64,000 nt of DNA from Dryas octopetala (GCA_963921425.1 OY992836.1:18369614-18433613), one strand, 5' to 3'. Counted from the stretch's first letter, positions 1 through 17,095 are shown. Numbers and translations are program-made. Notes: generated from the sequence alone by a model not told the origin.

Positions 1-2099
1 GCTGAACTTGTTCATCAGGTGAAGTCACAGGTTAGTTTATTTGGTTGTCAGTGTAAATTGAATTGAACTTTGAGTAGAAGGGACCACAAGTTGATATAAT
101 TATGATATGGGTTCGAAGGGACCACAAGTTGATATAATTATTCTGTATCATGATAATAAATTTGCATGTTTACGTGAATGAAGACATTAGACTTGGGTTA
201 GCTGTCGGGATGATTGAACTGGATTTTGACCACAGAGCTATTTTTTATGAGTTTCTCAAGTTTTTCAAGTTCAAAAAGTAAATAATACCATTATAATCCC
301 ATATTAAAATGTCATCATAGTCTTTGCATTATTTTTCATGATTTGGTATAGCATAGTAAATTTGCCATCTCAACATTTTTTTGGTAATCGTATGGATGAA
401 TCATTCTTTGCATTTGATTCTTGTGCTTATTTCCATTTGTGTGAACTCTTGAATTTCGTGGACACATTGGCGTTTTGGATTTTCTGATTTTTTGTTTTCT
501 GGCTTTAGAAAAAAATCCTTTTTCAGTTTCTGATATGTTTCTTTTTCATAAGTGAATTCTAGTTTGGTTAATCTTGTACGAATTTTGCAACAGAATTCAG
601 CCTTGAAGAAATATGCCGACCTAAACGCTGGAGGACACAAGTATGATTTACGCAAGCTGGTAAGTGCAAGTGCCAAGTGGCTTTCTCTTTTGCTAGTTTA
701 TCTTGCTCCTTACTACAATGTTTGTAACCTGTATGTAAATTACTTCTAGCTATTCTGAATTGATTACAATTGACAAATAATAGTTATTCATTATTCATGT
801 AATTAACTACTCAATCACTAATGGTTATGTGCATCTAGGATTCCCGAACATCATTTATCTTGGAGGATATGGATACGTCTGACTCAGACAAATCTGATCC
901 TGATGCAAAGGATGGCGATTGGGTACGTTCAACACAAAGAAAAGCTAAAAAGAGAAAGTCCAAAAATGGTTCAAGTGGGGGATCTCATGCATTTGATGTT
1001 AATGATTTGGGAGGCTTAAAATTAGATAGTTCTGGTGATGGGATTGTTGCTGTGACAAAGAAAAATGAATCACGGGAGGGGGTTGTTGCTGTGATGAAGA
1101 AAAATGAATCAGGTGAGGGGATTGTTGCTTTGCTGAAGAAAGATGAATCGGGTGTATGCTGCTCTTGTAGTAGAAGTTCCTCTTGCAAAACTCTCAAATG
1201 TCAATGTCGATCTATTGGGGGAACTTGTGGGCCATTATGTGGTTGTGTGGCCACAAAGTGTTCAAACAGAGAACCTCTCTCAGGTGAGGATCAAGAGTCT
1301 GCACAAGCGGAGATGGCATTAGCTGAAGCGGAGATGGCTGAAGGGGTTAGAAACGATTCGGGGACTGACGAAATAGAGAAGAATCAACAACTTGCTTCTC
1401 ATGGTGCAATGCTACTTCAGAATGCATTAGCTGACAAGCCTAGTGAGACAACTGATGATGGTGGGCCAAGAAGGAAGGCTCTTTCTGAGATTGGCAATAC
1501 GTTGGTATACTTTAGTCTTGCCTGATTTTCTTTTTAGAAGCATTGTTTTATTGAATAGCTTTTACCAATTCATTCACCTAAGCATTTCTATTGTTTTAAG
1601 AATTTCTTTTTGACTTCTGAACTAGTGGCTATCCATTTTGCACTATCATCTTTGCAAAGCAATGTGTTCTTGGTTGATTGTATTTCATTATTCCTGAACT
1701 CACACACCCGTTTTGGCTTACAGTTTTCTGGTTTCTCTTGTCTGTTTTCATCAACTACAGGTCAAATCCAATGCACCAAAGCCTAATCAGAGAAAGAAGT
1801 GGCGAAGATCTACCATACAACTTGTTACAAATGCTCCGCCTCCCTCGCAGCCAGAAGTTGCTGAAGCACCTCAAAGGCCGGATGACAGGCCACGTGAGGC
1901 AGACATCCATATGAAGCTACCCCGGGCCATGCGGTCAGCTGCATCAAATGGTGGCAACCCATTTAGAGAAAGGAATGCTGAAAAGCCAGATCAATCAGGC
2001 GCCAATAAGGACAGAACATCAGATGGTGGTCTTCCATCTTCAAGGAGTCCTCTCAGGCAAAACAGAACATCAGATGAGAAGGAGAACTGTGGCCTTTAA
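1..2099 (+). CDS. Kinesin-4 (KIN-4C-like), C-terminal part only
   Basis: Exons seen at 1-30, 594-659, 839-1504 and 1761-2099 (TAA) join in one frame to give 366 residues; the motor and most of the coiled coil lie left of the window. The exon at 839 begins DSRTSF-LEDMDTSDSDKSD, a stretch typical of plant KIN-4C tails, and is followed by a basic patch (RKAKKRKSK). A Cys-rich block at about 1157-1269 (CCSC, then CKTLKCQC, CGPLCGC and KCSN) matches the kinesin-4 CXC region, which in human KIF4A binds an iron-sulfur cluster. The terminus is basic and Pro/Ser-rich. Plant kinesin-4 proteins are plus-end microtubule motors acting in wall deposition and the phragmoplast; the specific role here is inferred. 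All introns are GT-AG. A shorter relative follows in the same orientation at 4749. Assignment to KIN-4 is firm; the KIN-4C subtype rests on the Cys-rich tail. Confidence 0.9.
77..141 (+). repeat. Short tandem repeat in kinesin intron, 38-bp period
   Basis: The stretch gaagggaccacaagttgat starts at 77 and again at 115, giving one full unit and a partial second unit inside the first visible intron. No function is suggested. Confidence 0.8.
1040..1156 (+). repeat. Three in-frame 39-bp repeats in the kinesin-4 tail
   Basis: Units at 1040-1078, 1079-1117 and 1118-1156 each encode 13 residues of the pattern G-(I/V)-VA-(V/L)-x-KK-(N/D)-ES-x-x. They sit directly before the Cys-rich block. The downstream paralog at 8346-8460 lacks them, so they expanded after, or were lost since, the duplication. 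Confidence 0.9.
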
Positions 2100-3520
2100 C
2101 TTTCATTTGCCTCTCCCTCATTGGCATAGTTTATGCCCATCAGTGTGAAGAGCTGGGGATGTATGCCATTTTGGTGGTGCAGGTTAGTTGAATTTGCTGG
2201 AGAAAGTGGGTAGCAATGGCACAATATTTGTGCCTTGGTAAGGTGTATTTCAGTGTGTCGGAAGTTAGAAGAACTTGATTTCTGTTTGACTGTTGAAGAA
2301 GGATGTAGATGATTAGGCCTTTCTTTGATGTGTTTAGATGGAGCTCAGCAGCTCAGGAGTTAAATTAGGTGGATACTGCTTATTGTCCATGCACCATTTT
2401 TAATGGCAATTATATATACACTGATTCATTCAAAGAACATCTCCCACAAATGAAGTTGACACTGTTTTCCATGAACTTGTCTTGAATTATTTACAATGGT
2501 TGATTGTTTTTTGTTCTTGGTTGATAATTAGATCATTCCATTAAATAAGCATCAAGTACATCAAGTACATCAAGCCCTTCATGCAATCCCTTTCATATGC
2601 AACATTTGAAGAGCAACGAGCATATGGCTAAGGCTAAAAACAATTATAAAAAAATTGTAAATATTATTAGTTGGTGCAATGCATGGTGACATTAAAATTA
2701 TTTAGCAACAAAAAGAAAAGGCATACACACATATTAACACTAAACAATAGATAATAACAAAAATAAATGCCCAACCAATGAATTTACTGCAATCTACATA
2801 GGTCGTCTAATGGTAAAGGGATCCGTTTTGAGTTTGAACCCACATGAATATAAAAACATATAATTTAGTTAACATATGTGAGAGGAGGGAATATAGTTGG
2901 TGCTTTTTTTACACTTTATCTTGTCTCAAATTTTTCTGGTCAATTCTACTTGCACACTCCTCATATATTGATTTTTTTCTTATCAAAATATTATAATATA
3001 TTTTTTTCGGTACAAAAATTATTCAATCTCTATTTTCTATTTATTTATCTTATTTAAAAATAAAAAATATTTCTCCTTTTTATCCGGCGAAGATAGTCTT
3101 ACAAAGTGTAGGTCTACTACTAATTTTGACCAAACACTCATATTGTTCCCAACTTAACCACTTAGGTCAATCATTTGATGGGCATCAAATTTTAGTGAAC
3201 TTATTCATGTGTGAGGTTTTATCTTAAAAGCCTCAGTATGATTTATAATAAACCACTCACCTATATATTGGAGATTATTGTGTCACATTGTCACATACTT
3301 GTATCGAGCCACACTACTTGTTGACATTCTTGGATTGGTCTGAATTGTTATTTTTTTTATTTTAATTTTTAAAGCTTTTAAGAAATTAAAATATATATGT
3401 TTGAGAAACCTTTTCTTTTTTGGTCGAAATTTTTTTGAGAAACTAAAGCATAGAATTTTTAGAGAGTGAGTGTGATGACTAGAAAAAATATGCAAAAAAT
3501 ATAAGTTTTCTTTTTATCTG
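2100..3520. other. 3' UTR and gene-free spacer between the kinesin genes
   Basis: Roughly the first 300-350 bases look like the 3' UTR of the upstream kinesin. The rest is AT-rich spacer with no supported reading frame. A weak tRNA-like A-box/B-box pair near 2803-2842 is the only structure noted. Confidence 0.5.
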
Positions 3521-4398
3521 AGAGCATCTAAAGTGGTGAGGTTAATTTCAATTTTATTGCAATAAATTGAACTAAAGGTAAAATAATAACTTGAGTGGTA
3601 GAGTTTATTTCAAATTGGGGATCAATAGTTCATTTCAGAGATAAAAAATATGAACTCTGAAGTGAAATTCATTTCAATAAGCTGGCCCACTATGTGAAAA
3701 AGTATATATCTACACCCTCTCTCATGTTGACACATAGAGTTCTGTTGTATATGAGCTTCGAGCTCTCTTACTCTTTTGTAACTTTGATCATTCAATCAAT
3801 ACAAAGCCTCATTTTCTTGGTTTCTCTTAGTTTTCTCATGCTTTCTTCAACCTCTGTTAGCATGGTATCAGAGCAATCGGCTAGCGCCATTAACGATCCT
3901 TCAAGCTTCTTAGATGAATTTGGATAGTTTGCTGCGTCTTTTGATTGCTGATCTTTGATGCTTTATTCATCTGCGTCTCTATCTCTTCACCTATATTCTT
4001 TTTCTTTTTTTTTTCTTTGCAAGCAGTTTCTTATTTTCTTAGTATTTAGACAGTTTTTTTTTTTTTTATGATTTCTTGCTATCTCTTTTGTTCTTTACAA
4101 ATCTGACATCTTCAATTGCATTTTTCAAACCTTAGATTCGTCTCTTGGTTTCTCTACTCATAATTCTTGTTTAGGCATCGATAAAATGAAATTCATAATC
4201 TCACGAATTTGAAAATCCCAATTTCTTGGTTCTATTCATTAGCTTCACTTTTTGACTCTTACATTATATTTTTTTGTCTCTCATCTTAAATTTTTGAACT
4301 GAACTATTGAATAATCACTGCAATTAAAATGCAGTTCAGTTCAATAGATGCAAAAAACAGTTCACAAAATTGAACTATTGAACAACTGTGAATGCTCT
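3521..4398. mobile_element. Possible TIR element containing an LTR fragment
   Basis: The left end starts AGAGCATCTAAAGTGG. The right end, read in reverse complement, starts AGAGCATTCACAGTTG, so the first seven bases and scattered later ones match as short terminal inverted repeats. Direct and inverted copies of TGAACT/AGTTCA words cluster near 3595-3660 and 4310-4385. I see no clean target-site duplication. The copia-type LTR and primer site at 3725-3874 lie inside, so this may be a nested pair of elements. It sits 350 bases upstream of the motorless kinesin gene and could have affected its promoter. Confidence 0.4.
3725..3874 (+). mobile_element. Short copia/TRIM-type LTR end with tRNA-Met primer site
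   Basis: The sequence TGGTATCAGAGC at 3863-3874 is the classic primer-binding site complementary to the 3' end of initiator tRNA-Met. It is preceded directly by CA at 3861-3862, the expected end of an LTR. A plausible LTR start is TGTTGACACA at 3725, giving a short LTR of 138 bases, in the TRIM size range; the start is a guess. The leader downstream is T-rich and has no gag or pol frame, and no second LTR was found, so the element is incomplete. Confidence 0.7.
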
Positions 4399-4748
4399 AA
4401 TAGTGACACATTGAGATTCAGATTTTGTACATAAATTTGGAATCTTAAAGCAGTACTTTTTTTTGAATTCTTGAATTCTTGAGTTTTTATTTTTTTATTT
4501 TTTAAAGGAAATTAAATGATGAGTTGGTCAACGTTCATTTCATGTGACGTGGCAAAATTGAATCAGAGGTTTCCCTCCTTTTAGTATTATTATTACAGTC
4601 CTATCATGCCGTTAAGGCTTAAAAGGAATCCAAAGAGAAACAGGTGCTCCTCACTTCACCACATTACGCTTCCACTAGATCCTTCTCTGGATCCGAGCGA
4701 TTAGGGTTTCCAATTTTCTGACAAATTGATCGAATCGAATACCAGAAG

Positions 4749-7700
4749 ATGAAGAAGGCCAACAACCGTCGCTCAAAGCAAGCCATCGATGCTGCTCCAT
4801 CCAACGCCGATGATTACGAGAAGAGAGTTCGCCAACTGGAACTTGAGAACAAAGCTTATCAGGTCACTCTTTTGTTCTTTTTTTTATTTCGTTTTTCTTT
4901 AGAGCTCGGGAGTCTGTTGTGTTTGGTTGCTGAGAAAATGTTGAAAAGAAAAAAGGAAACTGGAAGCGCTGATTTCTGCTTGGACGAGCTTGATTGGATG
5001 TGAATTTCGTTTGGATTTAATTTTATGCATGTGAAGTATGTTTGACTGGTGAGAAATGTAGTAAAAGAGTGAAATTGGGAAAGTTCAGTTTGGCATTGTT
5101 CGCTTAGGTTCTGATTTTTGGGCGAATGATTAAAATGAGAGTTGTTTTGATTATGTTTATATTAACTTTGTGCGAAACTAATTATAAAAAAGAAATGAAA
5201 AAGAAAATTAAGAATTTGATTTTGAGTTTGAGTTTCGTAATTGTTGTGAAAATCTCCTAAATTTCTTCTGGTGACATTTAGCAGAAGGAGGTTGAGGAGC
5301 TGAGATACAGTCTTGCAAATGTTCCATCCGCTTCCGGTGATAGTAGTGCTCAAAAGCTCAGAGAAGATTACCTTCAAAAGTTGACTTTCCTTGAAGATCA
5401 GGTGGATTTTATGTTTGAAGTTGTGATGAAGTGTTTAGTAATAGTATTTGCCTGTTCTATATCTATAATCCATTTGTGCAGGTTACGGTGTTGACAAAGA
5501 AGCTAGATGCTCAATCTCTGTTCTCAACCCAAAGAAGAAAAGGGGACGAGCCAACAAAACAGTTACATTTTGAGATTCAGAGATTGAAGGCTCAGAAGGT
5601 GACATTTTGCTAATTAATGGGCATGTCTGTTTGAAATATTGTGAAGGTTTTTCTTTTTTGCTTCCACCATTAACAAAATTTTGTTCTATTTAGGTTCAAC
5701 TGCAATGTAAGATGAAGCTGGAGTCTGTGCAGTTCAGGTTATACAAGGCTTTGATGGAAAAAGAAGTTCTTCAGGTATATGTGTGGCTACATAAACCACT
5801 AAAGTTCGGTGTTGTAAGGTCACATGTGTAAAGCTTGGAGATACTGTTGACTTTAATATAAACATACATATGAGGGATGAATCTTTTAGAAGGGTTGCAT
5901 GATTTTCAAATCTTGGTACCATTGATGCTTCCATTTTGGTATCAATTCCTCCTCAAGTTCTTTGAGATTTGATGTTTGACTGTAGTTGGTTGAGGGGTGG
6001 GGTAGTTGGTTGAGGGCTCGGTGTCTTTCCAAATATGTTGCCATGTAAATGCCTTTTCATGCTCATTTGTTTTTTTTTTCTTTTCTATCCAACAAAGTAG
6101 TATTATCAAAATTTTGCATATTATCTAAAAAACTAGTAAGTAGTAGTTTAGAGATCTTGATCCAGCGGCCTTGCTTAGCTTAAATAGGAAAAGGGCATGA
6201 CATGTAAAGCTATCTTTATCATGTCCTTATTTACTTGTAAATCTATGACATAGCTTTACCATTAAAAATTTTGTTGGTCTTTATTTTATTCCTGATGAAG
6301 TTGCATATTTAAGTATTACTTAGCTTAAATAGAAAAGGCATTGTATTTGATTGAGTAGTAACTTAGCACATAATGGAAGTGTTTGAATTTGAATAATGTG
6401 TGGAAGGGAATGAGATGTGCAGTTGAGATAAACCTTTTGGAATTGTATCTTTTAGTATACAGATTTAAGCTAGTAACTCACTCTGCTTGGTATATCTAGA
6501 AAAGTTTCTGCTAGTTTATGCTGAACTTATATTATGCCAAGATATATGAAATTTCCCTGGATATCTTTATGCATCAACAGCTCAAGAAGGAGAGTAGGAA
6601 GAATGAACATGAGATGCAAAAGCTATTGGCCTCCAATGAAAGACTGAAGACGGTAAATTTTATAATTTTTTTTTAAGATTAAGATTATAGACCTAGTACT
6701 TGATGGAACCTCGTATATCTGGTAGTTACAACTAGTGGCAAATTAATTCTCTTACTTTTGGTCCTGTGTAGGTTTTGCATCGAAAGACTACAGAAGCTTT
6801 CATGGCTACTAAACGCCTCAGACAGCTATTAGAATCTCGCAAGGCTTTGTTGCACAAAAAAAGTGGTCAGGAAACCTACTGCTGAGTTGGCGTACCTTTT
6901 TTTTTTAATACATATATAATTTTTGACCTTGCCCCCTCATTTTTTGTTTAAATTTATGTAGGTGCTAGAAATGTAAATGTGGCAGCAATTAAGGTATTTC
7001 ATAACCAAACTGGGAGTAGTAGAATGTGTGTGTGTGTGCGTGCGTGGTGTGTACACTCATACATGTGTACATGTGTATGCATAAATTGATTCATTACAAT
7101 TACCAAAACAAAAATTTGATTTATTAATATATTTTTTGTATTACATGTATTTTGGTTAAGTTTGTAGTGGAATTGGAAATGACATTGCATTTAATTCATC
7201 TTCAAAGAGGTCTACCTGCAATTGGAAGTGGTTTTTTTGTTACTATTTTTGGTTTCATTCTAACACAGTCATATCACTACACTGGACCCAAACATAATAA
7301 TAAATCTTGTTGCAATTTGAATTAAAATGATAAATGTATGGGTACTTTGTCTAATGATCTTTGCTGGATTTAGTTTTATACTTTCGTTCATTTTGAACAG
7401 CTGGTGCAGGGAATGGAGCATGAGCTTGAAGACACAGCACAGTTACACGAACTGTGTTCTCAATATGAACGCCAAATAGAAGAGTGAGTCCCATTTTTGT
7501 TTGCTTTCCATGTTTCTGTGACTAATTGAATAATAGCTCTTTCAACTGTTGAAGCTATGCAATCCTCTCAAAGGTTCAGTTCTTGGTTTGAATCAGTACG
7601 GAATTTGTTGAATTAAACTTTTAACCTTTTATGATCTTGAATTTGTTCTTTCTGGATGCAGTTCTTTATTTGTTGCGTTTTGTTTTAATGTTTTTGGAAT

Positions 7701-9237
7701 TTATTTAAAGATTCTGCTTCAGGGTGCTAGTGGAACAGACTTTCTGAACCACATTTTCTCCATAGAAATTAGGACCAAATTAAGAAATGCATCTTTCTCA
7801 TTTTTGGTGACTAGGATGGCTGAGGAATCTGCAAAGCTTAGCGATGAAGTAGAGGCACTGCAGCAAGAAAAGCTGAGGTGAGAAGTTTTGTTTCTCAACT
7901 TTGTTCATGCAAGGTTGTTGTAAACTTTTCCTTAGTGATAGTATGGTGACTATCTATGCTTAAGCCTTCTGATTTGTGCCCTTTTTCCGTCTGCCATCTT
8001 AAGGTGCATCTGCCAGGAAAAAGAGGTTGACTGCTTGGAGAAGGATTTAGGTATTAATAAACTGAAGGAACAAGTAGTTAGCCTAAGTAGTATGGTTGGA
8101 CAACTAAAATTGCACAAGGCAGAGTTTGATTATACGAAGAAGTCACAGGTTAGTGCACTTGGATGTGGATCCATGCTTCTTGATATTCTGAACTTCAGTT
8201 CATCTTTTACTGGAGCCAGAATCATTTAGTGGTTTGAGGGAATGAATTAGTTGCACAGTTCTTAATCAAATACAAGATGAATTTCTGAGTTAGAAACTAA
8301 AAAAGAAAATATCCTTTATTCTAACACTTTCAGTGATGATGTCAGGATATTCTGAGTCAACATTCTGTTTCGGTTGGGAGCAGTAGTTATGAGTCAGCGG
8401 CCACCAGTGCATCTGCATCAGAAGATTCTAATGATGTAAAAGCTAAAACTGCTTCATCGGTGTGCTGCTCATGCAGTAAGAATTCTTTGTGCAAGACAAT
8501 GAAATGCAAATGTCGATCCACGGGTGGGAGCTGCGGGACTTCATGTGGCTGTGCAGCCTCTAAGTGCAGCAACAGGGAAGCAGTTTCAATCAGGTTGAAT
8601 GACTCGCCACAATCAGAGACCGCTGATGGCATTTTGAATTGCTCAAACACCACTGAAACAGAGAAGAGTAGCATAGCGGCTTCTCAAGGTGCAATGCTAC
8701 TTGAGAGTGCACTAGTTCAGAAGCCTTCTGAATCGAGTGACAATCTTGGAACAAGAAAGAATTCAAAGAAACCCTTATTTGAAATAGGGAACATATTGGT
8801 ACGCTTCATTATCCTTTTTGAGCTCCACTTCATTTTCTTAAGAAAAATCAAATGTTTCATAGTGATTCCTTTGTTGCCCGCCCTCTAATGGTTTTCTTAC
8901 CTACCCTTATATGTGCTGTCTGCGTTTCTATTTGACAAACTTTCAGAAAAACCTTTTGAAGGTACCTCTGACCCCTAAATGCCATTGGCATTGAAAATGT
9001 AGTCTGTGCCTGCTGGGGTCTATCCCTTTGACCATGTCATTACATTTCTCCTTGCTCTCTAACTGCAAATTTGAAATCCTACAGGTGAATGCAAACGCTG
9101 CGAAACCTGGCCCAAGAAAAAAGGGACGGAAGCCACCGGCAATTCGGCTTGTTACTGTAGAACCAACTTCCTCACTGCCAGTAAACACTAAATGCCTAAA
9201 AGAAGCAGAGGAAAATGCAATGCAGGCTGAGATATAG
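4749..9237 (+). CDS. Motorless kinesin-4-like protein (coiled coil plus CXC tail)
   Basis: Twelve exons join in frame: 4749-4862, 5285-5401, 5482-5598, 5694-5774, 6581-6652, 6772-6865, 6962-6993, 7401-7483, 7815-7877, 8004-8148, 8346-8798 and 9085-9237, giving 507 residues. Residues 1-22 form a new basic leader (MKKANNRRSKQ...). From about residue 23 the protein follows the kinesin-4 stalk (YEKRV-QLE-ENKA, then KEVEELRYSL) through a long coiled coil. The Cys-rich tail (CCSC, CKTMKCKC, CGTSCGC, KCSN) begins at 8460. No motor P-loop or switch motif exists in the 2.6 kb upstream. The last exon (VNANAAKPGPRKKGRK) matches that of the neighbour (VKSNAPKPNQRKKWRR), and the KSQ splice point is shared, so the two are tandem paralogs. 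The start has an A at -3 and lies below an A/T-rich leader. The protein could bind microtubules or partners, or poison motor dimers; that is inference. Confidence 0.85.
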
Positions 9238-10341
9238 CTATGAAGGGCCAATCCAAAATGACAAATTACAGAAGGTCAGCAAGATGAATTTTCTGTGTAG
9301 TCAATTGACTGTTGATATTGCTCCAAAAAGTGCAGTTCGGCTTGTGAGGCATTGTATGAGAAAGAGAACCACTGTCTTTTAATTTGATAAATTTCTCCTT
9401 TACAAAATTTACAAAAATTCACATTCATGCTGAGGTTTGGAGATGCATATAATCAACTAGAAATGAAAGTTTCTGTTGGATGTTAGAATGTAACAGCTTC
9501 TGTGTATGGATGGATGCACAGATATTGATATGATAATTGATTTTTTCCATACAGCAATGATTTTTTCCATACAAACGAATTGGCTGAATATCTGATTTGG
9601 ATGGTAATGCCATTTAGGTTTTCATGTGAAATCTACATTTGCCTTTTACTCTAGTATAAAGTTGTGCAACCAAACCTCACTAGTATAAAGTTCGGTTTCT
9701 AAAAGAGAACAATTTTAGCCTTGTAAAATGTCGTACGTGGACCACCAAGGAGAACCAAGGGATGGTAGTTTATGATAATTCTCATTTACTTGTACTCAAA
9801 CACAAACCAAATACTCAAAACCCCAAACCAAATAGTCACCCTTACCCTGGAAAATTGGCAAATATAACTTACTCTACGATAACTTATCAATGTCGCACCT
9901 TTTGTTCTTTCTGATATGTAAATGATACTTGTTCTCGTCATTTGCACATCTCCAAGTCTATCCTAACGACTTTTTTGTTTTGTTTTGTTTTAGGTTCCCC
10001 CTACCACCTAGAATATTATCAACATTATTAAAATGAATTCATCCATTTTGTTGGCATTTGGCAATTTCGGATCATTGTTGTTGCCACAACCAAAAAGAAA
10101 AGGAAAAAAGTAGAATTCATCCAAACAGAAGCACTTCATACAACAGAAAACTGATCCTAAGGATCTTAACGCATCACAAAAATAGGGTACACTTTCCAGG
10201 ACATGTTTGCATCTTCCTTACTAAATCCACCTTGTTCCAAGACTATTTGATCCTCCAAAAGGCACTAATTCAAAGTTTTCAGTGATAGTTTCCTAATTTT
10301 GTCAGCACTCCACATTATATATCGCTAGCACCATTGGTTGG
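9238..10341. other. 3' UTR and spacer
   Basis: This stretch separates two convergent genes (kinesin tail on +, argininosuccinate lyase on -). It holds their 3' UTRs and AT-rich sequence. A 20-base duplication (tgattttttccatacA/gcaa) lies near 9538-9575. No other coding or mobile feature was recognised. Confidence 0.5.
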
Positions 10342-14459
<4,118 letters not shown>

Positions 14460-16610
14460 CTTCGACGGCAGCTGGCTCTCTCTCAGAGTTCGGCGCAATT
14501 TTTTCTTTTGCCTTTTTACTTGTTAGTGTGAGTGACTGTGCGAGTGGTGTCACATGGCTTTGTTTTCTTTCTATTTGTTTGGTAATGTGGGTTGGGCCTA
14601 ATATGAATTGAACCCTCGGCCCAAAATTGTTTTCCTAAGTTGTCTTTGTGCTTAGGGAAATTCTAAAACAACCCTTTATTTGCTTTGTTTTTTTCTTTAT
14701 ATCTAGAAAAAGAAAAAGCAAATTAGGGTGCGTATTTGTTTTCAAAATCCGACAAAAAAAAAAATTCTAAAATTTTCTTTAACTCTACCCTTAAGGCCTT
14801 AACTGTATAAACTATAAAGAAAGAAAAAAAAAAAAAACAAAAACCCAAACAGCCCAGCCCTTGTTGCGAGTACGTGAGAGAGAAAGACAGCCCAGCCCAG
14901 TTCAATGTAAACCATGAGCCAGCTGCAGCTTGATTCAGAACAAGCAAAGCGACAATGCAAGCCTGGCCTGAATAGCTCAGAGCCAGTTCAGGGACACCTA
15001 GTTAGCTCGTTTAGATTAGTTAGGACTTGAAATCAGTAGGATTTGTTGTTACTTGCTAATTAAGTTTCTCTTAATTATGATATGAAGTTGTGCTGTCCAA
15101 CCATATACTCATTTATATATAAAGAATGGTTAATAATATTTTGCACTCCAAAATATTATACATGATATTCAAAACGTTACAATATAATCAAACAACACGT
15201 ATATGCACTTGCTAACTCAATTTGCCTTGTCTTATTGTCTGCCATGGATAATGTCGTTAGGATTAAGGGGAAGCCTCCTGCCTCCTGCCTCCATGGCTGT
15301 TCTCTACTCTCCAAGCAGCTGATAAGGTTGTTGTATGTTGTGTCTTCTTAATAATCTCATTTATCTTCTTTCTATAAGAAAAAATAAAAATTCCCGGGTA
15401 ATTGTATGCATGCTCATTTTCTAACCATGTTAGAAAATAGTTTGCGTGATTTTCCAAAGAAGGTTCCCAAAACAGTGGGACTTTTTTTTTTTTTGGTCAA
15501 TAACAGTGGGACTGCATGATGCCTTTTTCTTCATATAAATGCAAGATATATTACATGCTCAATCTGTGGAATAAGATGTCCTCCACCGACGCAATTGCCA
15601 AGAAAATTAATCAAAGCCTACAAGGCTACAAGCAACTGTCCAAGCTACAAGCCTACAAACAGATAAGTCAAAATATTAGTGCGTTAAAAAAAAAATTAGT
15701 CGGTTCAGTACTTTGTGGGTCCCACGATGATTTCTTTCAAGGCCCTAATTTGGGTAACTTGGGTTATAATTTTTATTTTTGGTAGGAAGTTTCGTTATTA
15801 TTTATACCTTATCTAACATACATCACAATGGAAGACCACCAAAAAAAACAGACATGAGATTGTTATTTTCTTTTTTGTTTATAGACTTCACCAAAATGTA
15901 TGCATTATCTAGCCACTTGGTAAAGATTTTGTTTTTATTTAAGTTTTCTATTTAGTAAAAGAGATAAAGAAAATAATATACGAAAAAAAAAATGGAGGGA
16001 GAGGGCTGAATAAATAAACAATGCATGAAACAAAAATTTGAAAAGAAATTAAAAATTATTTGAAATGGTACGTTTTAAGTTTTTTGTTTTCACTTTATGT
16101 ATCCTTTAATACACATTTTCTCTTATTTTCCTTACAGCTATCATTTCTTCTTATTATTCTCTAATCTTCCTTTCGATCTTTGATTAAAAACAAAAATCCT
16201 AAACCAAAAATAAATGTTATACCCTATGCTGTGTTTGAGTTGCTAACAAGTGCAAATCGAATTGCTCATTATCATTATTCACGATGGATCATTATCATTT
16301 TGTTAATTATGCGTCATATATTACATCATTATTAACCATAAGTAACATATATTTTTTTCAATTTAGAAGAGGGAAAATTTGAACTTGATACATCTCTGAA
16401 ATTAAAGAGAAAAATATAACTATAATTAATAACTAATTGGTCATGATTAACATAAATAATTGCATTTGTTATATAATTTTAACTATACTTGATAGATGTA
16501 GTCTTGAGTTTAAAATTCATGAACGAGACTTGCTAATCAAAAAACAAAAAACTATATTTGATAGATATAACACGAATATGATACTGATATGATAATTAAT
16601 AATGTATGGA
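14460..16610. other. Gene-free spacer
   Basis: This holds the promoter and leader side of the lyase gene, then AT-rich DNA with poly-A/T runs. No reading frame has family resemblance, and I recognise no complete mobile element. Confidence 0.5.
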
Positions 16611-16615
16611 GACTG

Positions 16616-17010
16616 AAAATGATTAAACAAACCTTAATTAGCTAGTTACTGGTAGAGTTAAAGTCCACTACTTAGATGAGATTCCCACATGCTAGAGCCT
16701 AGATGTGGGCTGTGGGTATTTAATTATATATGACCAAAACGAGTTTATTTAGGGTAACACAATAATGCCAAAATTTGATATCAATTACAAACCTTAAGGC
16801 TCGTTTGGTTGGTGGATTTGTAGCTTGGGAATGGTATCGATCGATCAGATTCTATATTTTCATGTTTGGTTAGCACATTTAGGAAAATGTGTTACTTTGT
16901 ACATAGGTATCTCAAACCCATGAAGGGATAATTTGAAACCCTTGCCCCTTGGATATGTTATTCCTATCATATGGGATTCCTATTACTTTACAAACTAAAC
17001 ATGAGAATGA
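16616..17010 (+). repeat. Tandem duplicate, copy A (uninterrupted)
   Basis: About 395 bases from the gattaaacaaacc words to catgagaatgac are repeated almost exactly from about 17018, where a 1.28-kb transposon splits the second copy. Differences seen are G/A in the stretch cttaGatgag, a 4-base GATC indel (atcgatcgatcag versus atcgatcag) and one C/T (gattCctatt versus gattCTtatt). The near identity implies a recent duplication. At 16691-16705 copy A reads GCTAGAGCCTAGATG where copy B has the transposon. Confidence 0.9.
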
Positions 17011-17095
17011 CTAAAAATGATTAAACAAACCTTAATTAGCTAGTTACTGGTAGAGTTAAAGTCCACTACTTAAATGAGATTCCCACATGCTAGAG

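Noticed and set aside
2803-2842. tRNA-like A box (cgtctaatggtaaagg) and B box (agtttgaaccca), possible SINE
   Set aside because: No flanking duplication, no 3' tail and no second copy seen; the match is too short to call.
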